From contig NZ_JACA01000014.1 in NCBI RefSeq assembly GCF_000520995.1, forward strand, positions 124,001 to 188,000: 64,000 nt of DNA, in the 5' to 3' direction. This document shows, one piece after another, positions 42,891 through 50,972 of this stretch; positions within the stretch are counted from its first letter, which is position 1, and each line of letters opens with the position of its first letter. This stretch comes from Aquimarina macrocephali JAMB N27 (GTDB taxonomy: Bacteria > Bacteroidota > Bacteroidia > Flavobacteriales > Flavobacteriaceae). The notes beneath the pieces were generated by a model, which saw only the letters and a program-made list of their open reading frames with translations, was not told the origin of the DNA and made no database searches. Made by a program: the position numbers and the translations under genes.

Positions 42891-44810
42891 ATGAAAACAC
42901 ATGTATTTAATTTTGTTTATTCTTTTATAACTCTATTAATTTTTAGCACGGCCACCTTGGCTCAAGAACAAATCACCAGTGACAAAATTGTAACCAGTAT
43001 CATAGGAAACTGGGATGGCAATATCGTTATCAATGAAAATAAATCAGTAGGTATTATCTGGCGTTTTGAGAGGTCAGATCAAGGTAAACTAATCGGTTTT
43101 ATGGGGCCAGCTTCTAAAGGAGTAGCGACATTACCAATGCAGAATATTGTTGTTACCGATACAGCACTCGATTTTGTTATTCATTCAGAAGGTAGCTATT
43201 CTGGTCAAATTTCAGAAAAAGAAATTACAGGCACCTGGAGTTCTAAAAGCGGAAAACAACTTACTCTAAATATGGTTCGAGAATTGACTAAGGAACAGAT
43301 TAAGAAACGATTCAATACAACCAAAACAGGCAAAAACTCCAGTGATATTCATCAAAATATTAAGTTGGGCGATGTAGAAGCCGTTAAAGCTTTTTTAGAT
43401 AAAGGCAATGATATCAATAAAAGCTATGATAAAGGATACACTTTGCTTTTATATGCTATAAAAAACGATAGAACTCATGAAGTAACTAAATATTTATTGA
43501 ATAGTGGTGCAGATCCAAATTTAGTTTCTGATGGTATAACACCATTAATGTATGCGGTTGCATATAGAAACTACACAATTATTAAAGAACTTATCGATCA
43601 TAAAGCAGAAATCAATTATGTGAGTAGTAAAAAACAAACTGCATTGGTATTTGCTATTAAAAGTAGAGATAAAAAAGCACTTCAAATACTAATAAATTAT
43701 GATGCGGATCCTTATTTAAATATCCATGATGAGTATACGGCTATTGATTTAGCAAAAGAAGATAACATCAGAGATATTTTAGAAGTATTGAAAGTGCCTT
43801 ATAAAGAACCTTCTGATGGTCCTTACGTAACCGAATCTGAAACAGAACGTATTGCTGTTTGGGTAAGTGAAGGAAAAAAACATATCAAAAAATTCAGCAA
43901 CAAAACTCCTCAAGCAATTGAATACAATGGGATGAAAGCTACTTTATGGGGAGGCAATCCTGCTGAAGTAGAAATGCTGGAGTATAATGGAGAATTCAAA
44001 ATTGCCGCTATCAGCGATATTCATGGACAATACAATGTATTTATCCAATTATTACAACATAATGGCATTATCAATGAGGATAAGAAATGGAACTTTGGTA
44101 ATGGTCATTTTGTAGTTACCGGTGATATTTTTGATCGGGGATCTCATGTAACCGAAGTATTATGGTTTTTATATGATTTAGAAAAACAAGCAGAAAAAAG
44201 TGGAGGGAAATTGCATGTATTACTAGGGAATCATGATGTAATGGTTCTTAATGGTAATCTACGCTCTGTACACCCTAAATATAAAGACATCGCAAATATA
44301 TTAGACAAACCTTTAGAATCTCTTTTTGCTAAAGGTAGTGTTCTGGGAGATTGGTTGCGAACTCGATCAGTTTTGGTCAAAATAAATAACCTTCTATTTA
44401 CCCATGGTGGATTTCATCCTGATCTTGTATCAAAAGGGTTATCAATAGACCAAATCAATAAAGAATTTAAACAACAGCTGGTAGTTAGTGAATTGCCCGA
44501 AGCACGTAATGATCTTGGTACTTATCTACATAGAAATAATGGCCCAATCTATTATAGAGGGTATTTTCAGGGAGAACTGGCAACCGCAAAACAAATTGAT
44601 CAATTACTAAAACATTTTAAGGTAGAACATATAATCGTTGGTCATACTACACATAGACAAATTGAAACACGTTACCAGGGAAAAGTAATTGTTATTGATG
44701 CAAATATGAAAAGCGGAAAGACGGGTGAAATTCTATTGTGGCAATCAGGTGAATTTGCTCGTGGAACTCTTTCTGGTCAAAAACTCCCTATGCTACCCGA
44801 AGAAAATTAA
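42891..44810 (+). CDS. Exported ankyrin-repeat metallophosphoesterase
   Basis: A 639-residue exported protein with a signal peptide ending TLAQEQ (about residue 25). Residues 30-140 form a beta-rich domain (GNWDGNIVINENKSVGIIW ... GTWSSKSGKQL). Ankyrin repeats run from about 150 to 300 ('TLLLYAIKNDRTHEVTKYLL', 'TPLMYAVAYRNYTIIKELI'). A calcineurin-like phosphoesterase follows: D376-I-H378-G, G411-D412-IF-D415-R-G, GN447-H448-D449, THGGFHPD and VGHTTHRQ. All metal ligands are present, and the motif order resembles Shewanella-like PPP phosphatases. It is 64 bp upstream of the ABC ATPase and on its strand, inside the second ABC-M1 module; the first module lacks this gene. It may dephosphorylate envelope proteins or peptides. 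Confidence 0.85.
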   Translation: MKTHVFNFVYSFITLLIFSTATLAQEQITSDKIVTSIIGNWDGNIVINENKSVGIIWRFERSDQGKLIGFMGPASKGVATLPMQNIVVTDTALDFVIHSEGSYSGQISEKEITGTWSSKSGKQLTLNMVRELTKEQIKKRFNTTKTGKNSSDIHQNIKLGDVEAVKAFLDKGNDINKSYDKGYTLLLYAIKNDRTHEVTKYLLNSGADPNLVSDGITPLMYAVAYRNYTIIKELIDHKAEINYVSSKKQTALVFAIKSRDKKALQILINYDADPYLNIHDEYTAIDLAKEDNIRDILEVLKVPYKEPSDGPYVTESETERIAVWVSEGKKHIKKFSNKTPQAIEYNGMKATLWGGNPAEVEMLEYNGEFKIAAISDIHGQYNVFIQLLQHNGIINEDKKWNFGNGHFVVTGDIFDRGSHVTEVLWFLYDLEKQAEKSGGKLHVLLGNHDVMVLNGNLRSVHPKYKDIANILDKPLESLFAKGSVLGDWLRTRSVLVKINNLLFTHGGFHPDLVSKGLSIDQINKEFKQQLVVSELPEARNDLGTYLHRNNGPIYYRGYFQGELATAKQIDQLLKHFKVEHIIVGHTTHRQIETRYQGKVIVIDANMKSGKTGEILLWQSGEFARGTLSGQKLPMLPEEN

Positions 44811-44874
44811 TAACTCAAATCATAACAAGTACTGTATATCTCATTTTACAATTTCAATCAAAAAACGAACAATT

Positions 44875-45774
44875 ATGGAATTAGTCATTAAAAACTTAAC
44901 AAAGACATATAAAAACGGAGTGAAGGCGATTAACAATCTAAATCTTGAAATAGGAACAGGAATGTTTGGATTATTAGGACCTAACGGAGCTGGAAAATCT
45001 ACACTAATGCGAACTATTGCTACGCTTCAGGAAGCAGATGAAGGTACAATCACATTTGGAGACCTGGATGTCTTAACTCAAAAAAATGAAGTACGAAAAA
45101 TTTTGGGATACTTACCACAAGAGTTTGGAGTATATCCTAAAGTATCTGCAGAAGTATTATTGAATCATTTGGCGGTACTTAAAGGATTGACAAATACTAA
45201 AGAAAGAAAAGAAGTTGTTAAGGCCCTTTTACATAAAACAAATCTGTACGATCACAGGAAAAAAAATATGGGAGGTTATTCTGGCGGAATGAAGCAACGT
45301 TTTGGTATAGCACAAGCGCTACTTTCTAATCCAGAACTCATTATCGTAGACGAACCAACCGCCGGTCTAGATCCTGCAGAACGAAACCGATTCTATAATT
45401 TGCTAAGTGAACTTGGTGAAAATACTGTAGTCATCCTTTCTACCCATATTGTTGATGATGTTAAAGAATTGTGTACCAATATGGCTATTGTTAATCGGGG
45501 AGAAGTACTTCTGAAAGGAAATCCGGTTAAAGCTATCGAGCAATTGAAAGATAAGGTATATAAAAAAACAATTAAGAAAAATGAATTAGAGCACTATAAA
45601 CAACATCATGTGGTGATCGCAGAAAAATTCCTACTTGGTAAGCCTGTCATTCATGTTCTTAGTGAAAACGATCCGGGAGATGGATTTATACCGATTCAGG
45701 CAGATTTAGAAGATGTGTATTTCTCACAAATTTTTGGTAGAGATCAACATCAGAATGCATTGCCATTACTCTAA
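44875..45774 (+). CDS. ABC transporter ATP-binding protein (ABC-M1 module 2)
   Basis: I start this at the ATG at 44875 (MELVIKNLTK, 299 residues), which matches its paralogue at 18571 exactly. An upstream in-frame ATG at 44725 lies inside the phosphatase gene and adds 50 non-homologous residues. Motifs: Walker A GPNGAGKST, YLPQEFGVYP, signature YSGGMKQR, Walker B LIIVDEPTAGLDP and LSTHIVDDV. It is an ABC-2-type exporter ATPase, paired with the permease/M1 protein 47 bp downstream. Confidence 0.92.
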   Translation: MELVIKNLTKTYKNGVKAINNLNLEIGTGMFGLLGPNGAGKSTLMRTIATLQEADEGTITFGDLDVLTQKNEVRKILGYLPQEFGVYPKVSAEVLLNHLAVLKGLTNTKERKEVVKALLHKTNLYDHRKKNMGGYSGGMKQRFGIAQALLSNPELIIVDEPTAGLDPAERNRFYNLLSELGENTVVILSTHIVDDVKELCTNMAIVNRGEVLLKGNPVKAIEQLKDKVYKKTIKKNELEHYKQHHVVIAEKFLLGKPVIHVLSENDPGDGFIPIQADLEDVYFSQIFGRDQHQNALPLL

Positions 45775-45821
45775 ACAGGTCTAACTAATATTTTCATTTC
45801 AATCTAATCTCAACTAATATT

Positions 45822-48800
45822 ATGTGGTACGAAATACTAAAATTCGAAATTAAGTACAGAGCCAAACGCCCTGATACCTATATATACTTTGCAATTGTAT
45901 TTTTATTTTCTATAGTAGCGGCAGATGTTCTTATGGATAGAAACTCTGGCGCCTTAGGAACAAATTCTCCTCAGGATATAGCTAGAATAATGGCAATTGT
46001 TTCTGCTTTTTTTACTATGATTACTTCTATGATCATGGGAGTAGCTGCTTTAAGAGATTTTGATCATAATATGGAATCTCTAATGTTTATAAATCCCATT
46101 AAAAAAAGGGATTATCTAATTGGACGTTTTATAGGATCATTCATCATATTACTTTTTATTTTCTGTGGCTTGCTTTTTGGGCTTATGCTAGGTGAATTTA
46201 TGCCGTGGCGTGATGCAGACGTTATGTTACCTTTTAATTTCTGGCATTACTTACAACCTTTCCTGTATCTGGTTATACCCAATATATTTTTTTGCGGGGC
46301 AGTTTTCTATGTGGGAGGTGCTTTAAGCCGAAAATTAATGTTTGTATACATTCAGGGAGTGTTTTTACTAATGGCATATATAGTAACCCTTACATTATTA
46401 AAGAACCCGGATAATCGTTTTTTTGCTGCTCTACTGGACCCCTTTTCTTTTCAAACTATTAGTGTATTAACTCAATTCTGGACCAAAGCAGAACGAGGTA
46501 TATTAATGCTTCCTATAGAAGGAGTACTACTATACAACAGGTTGTTATGGATAGGAGTAGGGATAATTACATTGATAATAGGGTATTATAAGTTTAATTT
46601 CAATTTGGTTAGAGGCAAAGCCTCAAAAAAGAAACTAATAGCTATTTCCGAAGAAGAAAACAAGTCTACTGTACACCATTTGGATAGTCAAGTTCCAAAG
46701 GCTAATTTATATTTTGATATTAAAGCTACTATTTTTCAATTCTGGAAGCACGTCTTATTTAATTTCAAATCAATTCTTAAAGAAACTTCATTCTGGGCCA
46801 TTGTTCTTTGTGGGATGAGTATCATATTTATCAACTCTATCAGTTTAGATACCTCTTATGGTGTTAATAGTTATCCTGCTACATATATTATAGTAGAAGA
46901 GCTTCAGGAGATGTCTATCTATTTCTTCTTAATGATTCTTTTGTTTTATTCTGGCGAACTTGTATGGAAAGAAAGAGATACAAAATTGAATGGTATCTAC
47001 GATGCCATACCCATGTCTGATTTCATCAATTTGGCAGGTAAGTTTGTTGGGCTTATACTTATATATATAGTATTAATGTCAACTTTAATATTGGCAGGAG
47101 TAATTTTCCAAACATTAAGTGGGTATTACCACTATGAATTGGATGTATATTTCTATGGTTTTTTTATTGAAATCTTTCCATTTCTTATCCTTTTAACATT
47201 TATTTCCTTTTTTTTCCAGGTTCTGACGAATCATAAATTCTTAGGCCATATTATGGTTGTAATCTTCTTCTTTGTTGCATTTATTTTGCTAGAAGTATTA
47301 GAGTTAGATCATGGATTATACACTTTTGGTGGAGGAGATTTAGGAACATATTCAGATATGAATGGTTATGGGCATTTTCTATGGCCATACATGAGTTTCA
47401 AAATATATTGGATTTTGTTTTCTATTATTCTATTTATCATTACCACTATATTTTCTGTAAGAGGTACAGAAACACATATAAAAAAGCGTTGGAAACTAAG
47501 TAAACAACGATTGACCAAGCCTTTGATAAAGCTAGGTACTGTTACTATCTTAATCTTTATATCATTAGGTAGCTATATTTTTTACAATACTAACATTCTT
47601 AATGAATATTCATTTCCGAAGGAAGAGAGTACGTATAGAGCAAATTATGAGAAAAAACTCAAACATTTTGAGTATTTGCCACAACCAAAAATTGTAGATG
47701 TAAACTTAAAAGTAGATCTTTTTCCATATGATAGAGACTATTCGGTCGAAGGGTACTATGTGCTAACGAATACGCATAATATAGCTATTAATGAGGTTCA
47801 TATTCAAAAATTACCAAATTATCAGGTAGCAATTGAATATATCAAATTTGAAAATGGAGCTACAGTAAATAATGATAATGAAGAGTATAGTTATTATGTC
47901 TATAGATTAAATACAGCTCTGAAACCGGGAGATTCTGTTAAAATGGAGTTTAAGCAAACATTTACCACAAATGGTTTTGTTGAAAAATCAAATACCAAAA
48001 TTGTTTATAATGGAACGTTCTTCGATAATTTCCATTTTCCAACACTAGGATACAATAGAAACCTCGAATTACATGATGATAATGAGCGTGAGGAGTATGA
48101 TTTGAAACCTAGAAATAGAAGAGCCAAAATAAATGATCCGCAAGCAATTAAACAAGGTAGATCAAAAGGAGATGGAGAAGAAATTAATTTTGAAATGATT
48201 ATAGGTACTGATAGTAGTCAAATCGCTATTGCTCCTGGTTATTTACAAAAGAAATGGAAAGAAGGCAATCGTAACTATTATCATTATAAGATGGATAAAC
48301 CCATGTCTAATTTCTATTCTATTGTTTCAGCAAAGTATGAAGTGTTGAAGGATAAGTGGGTGCCTATACATGATAGCCTGGGTAGTTCTGTTGACTTAGA
48401 AATTTATTATCACAAAGGGCATGAATATAATCTAGATAGAATGATGAAAGGAATGAAAACGTCTTTTGATTATTTTAGTACCCATTTCGGGCCTTATCAA
48501 TACAAGCAAATGCGAATATTAGAGTTTCCTCGATATCAGACTTTTGCTCAATCATTTCCAAATACAGTACCCTTTTCTGAAGGTATAGGGTTCCTGATGG
48601 ATATTGATGATGAACATGATGTAGACATGGCTTTCTATATAACTGCTCACGAGCTGGCACACCAATGGTGGGGGCACCAGGTAAATCCTGCCTCTGTACA
48701 GGGTAGAGGAATGATTTCTGAAGCTTTGGCTCAATACTCTGCCATCATGGTGCTTAAAGAAGCATATCCCGAAGAAAAAGTACGGCAGTTTATTAAAACA

Positions 48801-49454
48801 CAAATGAATCGTTACCTAACAGGAAGAGCTGGGGGACAAATAGGTGAGATGCCTCTGTCATTGGTAGAATCTGGACAAAAATACATACATTATGGCAAAG
48901 GACTAGTGAACCTTTACGCCTTACAGGACTATATTGGAGAAAAGATGGTTAACCTTGCTTTAAAACGATTTATCAGAGACTGGAATAGTTATGATGGCCT
49001 GTTAAAGACAAAGACAGAAAGATATCCTACTACAATAGATTTATTAGGTTATTTTAGGGAAGTTACACCTGATAATCTACAGTATATTATTACTGATTTA
49101 TTTGAAACAGTGACATTATATGAAAATAAGGCTACCAAAGGAGTGTATGAAGAGCTTTCTAAAAATACATTTAAAGTAAATCTGGTATTAGACGTTACAA
49201 AATATCGTATTGATAGTGCAGGAATAGAAAAATCAGTACCTGTACAGGATTGGATTGATATTGGCGTATATGGAGAAGGACCTGATGGAGGAGAAGAGTT
49301 AATTTATTTAGAGAAACACAAAATTACCGATCAGGTAATGCAATTAGAAATTATTGTGGATCAAAAACCGATCAAAGCAGGTATTGACCCGCTAAATAAA
49401 CTAATCGATAGAAAAATTGAAGACAATCTGCAAACACTTATCAATAGTAAGTAA
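45822..49454 (+). CDS. ABC-2 permease fused to M1-type aminopeptidase (module 2)
   Basis: A 1210-residue paralogue of the protein at 19484. Two permease halves occupy about 1-590, with a charged linker near 265-285. The M1 part begins near residue 625 (IVDVNLKVDLFPYDRDYSVEG). The zinc motif is H943-E944-x-x-H947 (HELAHQWW) with Glu967 in MISEALAQY, again HExxH-x19-E. The GAMEN position reads TVPFSEGIGF. Both proteins keep the zinc site at the same residue numbers although overall identity appears moderate, which argues for selection on catalysis. Its substrate is unknown. It follows its ATPase by 47 bp and ends at a strong terminator. Confidence 0.88.
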   Translation: MWYEILKFEIKYRAKRPDTYIYFAIVFLFSIVAADVLMDRNSGALGTNSPQDIARIMAIVSAFFTMITSMIMGVAALRDFDHNMESLMFINPIKKRDYLIGRFIGSFIILLFIFCGLLFGLMLGEFMPWRDADVMLPFNFWHYLQPFLYLVIPNIFFCGAVFYVGGALSRKLMFVYIQGVFLLMAYIVTLTLLKNPDNRFFAALLDPFSFQTISVLTQFWTKAERGILMLPIEGVLLYNRLLWIGVGIITLIIGYYKFNFNLVRGKASKKKLIAISEEENKSTVHHLDSQVPKANLYFDIKATIFQFWKHVLFNFKSILKETSFWAIVLCGMSIIFINSISLDTSYGVNSYPATYIIVEELQEMSIYFFLMILLFYSGELVWKERDTKLNGIYDAIPMSDFINLAGKFVGLILIYIVLMSTLILAGVIFQTLSGYYHYELDVYFYGFFIEIFPFLILLTFISFFFQVLTNHKFLGHIMVVIFFFVAFILLEVLELDHGLYTFGGGDLGTYSDMNGYGHFLWPYMSFKIYWILFSIILFIITTIFSVRGTETHIKKRWKLSKQRLTKPLIKLGTVTILIFISLGSYIFYNTNILNEYSFPKEESTYRANYEKKLKHFEYLPQPKIVDVNLKVDLFPYDRDYSVEGYYVLTNTHNIAINEVHIQKLPNYQVAIEYIKFENGATVNNDNEEYSYYVYRLNTALKPGDSVKMEFKQTFTTNGFVEKSNTKIVYNGTFFDNFHFPTLGYNRNLELHDDNEREEYDLKPRNRRAKINDPQAIKQGRSKGDGEEINFEMIIGTDSSQIAIAPGYLQKKWKEGNRNYYHYKMDKPMSNFYSIVSAKYEVLKDKWVPIHDSLGSSVDLEIYYHKGHEYNLDRMMKGMKTSFDYFSTHFGPYQYKQMRILEFPRYQTFAQSFPNTVPFSEGIGFLMDIDDEHDVDMAFYITAHELAHQWWGHQVNPASVQGRGMISEALAQYSAIMVLKEAYPEEKVRQFIKTQMNRYLTGRAGGQIGEMPLSLVESGQKYIHYGKGLVNLYALQDYIGEKMVNLALKRFIRDWNSYDGLLKTKTERYPTTIDLLGYFREVTPDNLQYIITDLFETVTLYENKATKGVYEELSKNTFKVNLVLDVTKYRIDSAGIEKSVPVQDWIDIGVYGEGPDGGEELIYLEKHKITDQVMQLEIIVDQKPIKAGIDPLNKLIDRKIEDNLQTLINSK

Positions 49455-49494
49455 CAAGGTAGCTTCATAATCAAGCCAATTACTATTAATTAAA

Positions 49495-49536
49495 ACCAAT
49501 CTCTACAACTATATGATTGTAGAGATTGGTCTTTTT
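49495..49536 (+). terminator. Terminator between the ABC-M1 module and the M57 gene
   Basis: A perfect 14-bp stem (ACCAATCTCTACAA, 8-nt loop, TTGTAGAGATTGGT) followed by CTTTTT. It lies between convergent genes and may serve the upstream operon and, less well, the M57 gene. Confidence 0.88.
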
Positions 49537-49555
49537 AGAATTTCATACTAGTGAA

Positions 49556-50638
49556 TTAAAACCCTATTCCGCCACCGCCATTACATTGTATAGCAGTAAC
49601 ATATATAGTTGCATAACTACTACCATATTGATTGGTGGTCTTGAGTGTAATTGTATAATTACCGGTATGATTAGTAATCATGGTTATGATGTGTCCGGGA
49701 CTAACATTAGTATCTACATAAAGATTGGGGGAGTTCGAAGTAAGTTCATAGGTATCTGCCCCGGGAGATACGGGAAGTATATATGAATCTTGCTGAACAA
49801 AAACATTTGTACATATTGTTGGATCAGGGAATCGGGTATATGCTTTTGGTAGTCCTACCCAAGCAACTGGATACAGGTATTCTATAGCTGTAATATCACC
49901 TGCGCTAAAATTATTTATAGTACAGGCTTGCCCTCCATTCATAACAGATTGTGCATCTGTTCCTGGTGTTCCTGGAATCAAACTTCCAAAACCTTGATTG
50001 GTATGAGTAATTCCTAAATTATGCCCTAATTCATGTTGAACATTAGAAATTCTCATATTTTGAGTAATAGGTCCGCCACAAAATGTATTAGATGCAAAAT
50101 CTGGGTTTATCCATATTCTTACGCCCGGCAAGCCATTAGCTGTAGGAAATTCTCCTCTTCCAAAAACATTGTTAGCCAAAGTAACACTTGGATCTTGCGA
50201 ATCATACATAATTCGAATATGTGCATTAGCTGTAGATGATGTGATATTTAAATTTAGGCTAGAGTTAACTGCATTCCAACGGTTAATAGCAACAGTAGAT
50301 GCATTTCTCCAGGCCAAATTCATTCCGGGATTTATATAGACATTAACATTGCTAATTGTTACAGAATTGGGATGTCGTCTTTGTTTAGTTACAGGGTCTA
50401 TTACTGGAGAATGGTATTTTTTGTTTTTGTAAAAAACAATATCTCTATCTACCAAATAATAACTTCCGTAATCTTCAATAACATTTTCGGGAAACCCTAA
50501 ATTCACTATGGTTTTAAATACTGAATCATTTACATTCTCTACTAAATTTTCATTTTCTGGTAAACTATCTTTTGTACATGCCAATAAAAGGACGAAAAAG
50601 AAGCTTAAAATAAACAGGTTTTTAAATGAGTTTTTCAT
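49556..50638 (-). CDS. M57-type zinc metalloprotease lipoprotein
   Basis: A 360-residue predicted lipoprotein (LSFFFVLLLACTKDS, Cys21). The catalytic zinc motif HELGHNLGITH (about residue 205) has the HExxHxxGxxH form of metzincins. A Met-turn candidate is SVMNGG further on. The domain matches the M57/matrixin-like 'dual-action HEIGH' family of Bacteroidota. The C-terminal 90 residues form a PKD/Ig-like beta domain (PVSPGADTYELTSNSPNLY, GNYTITLKTTNQYGSS) and end in Gly-rich GGGGIGF. It is an extracytoplasmic protease, probably surface- or periplasm-exposed. It is transcribed away from the patatin gene. Confidence 0.85.
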   Translation of the reverse strand: MKNSFKNLFILSFFFVLLLACTKDSLPENENLVENVNDSVFKTIVNLGFPENVIEDYGSYYLVDRDIVFYKNKKYHSPVIDPVTKQRRHPNSVTISNVNVYINPGMNLAWRNASTVAINRWNAVNSSLNLNITSSTANAHIRIMYDSQDPSVTLANNVFGRGEFPTANGLPGVRIWINPDFASNTFCGGPITQNMRISNVQHELGHNLGITHTNQGFGSLIPGTPGTDAQSVMNGGQACTINNFSAGDITAIEYLYPVAWVGLPKAYTRFPDPTICTNVFVQQDSYILPVSPGADTYELTSNSPNLYVDTNVSPGHIITMITNHTGNYTITLKTTNQYGSSYATIYVTAIQCNGGGGIGF

Positions 50639-50972
50639 TTTAAGAGTAATTTTTGGTTATGCCTTACCTTGTTTTTAGGAGTGTTCAGGTCAAATCATTC
50701 TCCTTTTATCATAAAAATACTCACTATATTTATTTTATTTCGATTTGTATATAAATACTTCTAAAAAATAGGGGGATTCACCTCTTTTTTTAGAAGTATA
50801 TTTTTATTAAATTTAAATACTTCAATCGTCGCATAATATCACCCCGATTTTGTACTAACTAACAGTAATTAAGTCATTATAGATGAGATGGTTAATCATA
50901 GTTTCATTCATTAGTTAACCAGATCAGTTAAGTTCCTATTATAGCTAATAGTAATAAAAAGTAATTTCTAAA
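50639..50972. other. 334-bp intergenic region between divergent genes
   Basis: This gap holds the divergent promoters of the M57 and patatin genes, although I find no exact TAnnTTTG box. It contains the hairpin at 50755-50799 (listed separately) and GGTTAA (50890-50895) with its inverse TTAACC (50915-50920). No ORF or RNA gene is supported. Confidence 0.5.
50755..50799. repeat. Long hairpin between divergent genes
   Basis: ATACTTCTAAAAAA (50755-50768) pairs with TTTTTTAGAAGTAT (50786-50799). After a one-base bulge, AGGGG pairs with CCTCT (one G-U) around a 6-nt loop. In total that is 19 bp, followed on the + strand by a T-rich run. It looks like a terminator, but no gene reads into it. Confidence 0.6.

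Noticed and set aside
44725..44874. N-terminal extension of the second ABC ATPase
   Set aside because: It lies in the phosphatase gene and has no match in the paralogue, which begins at the equivalent of the ATG at 44875.
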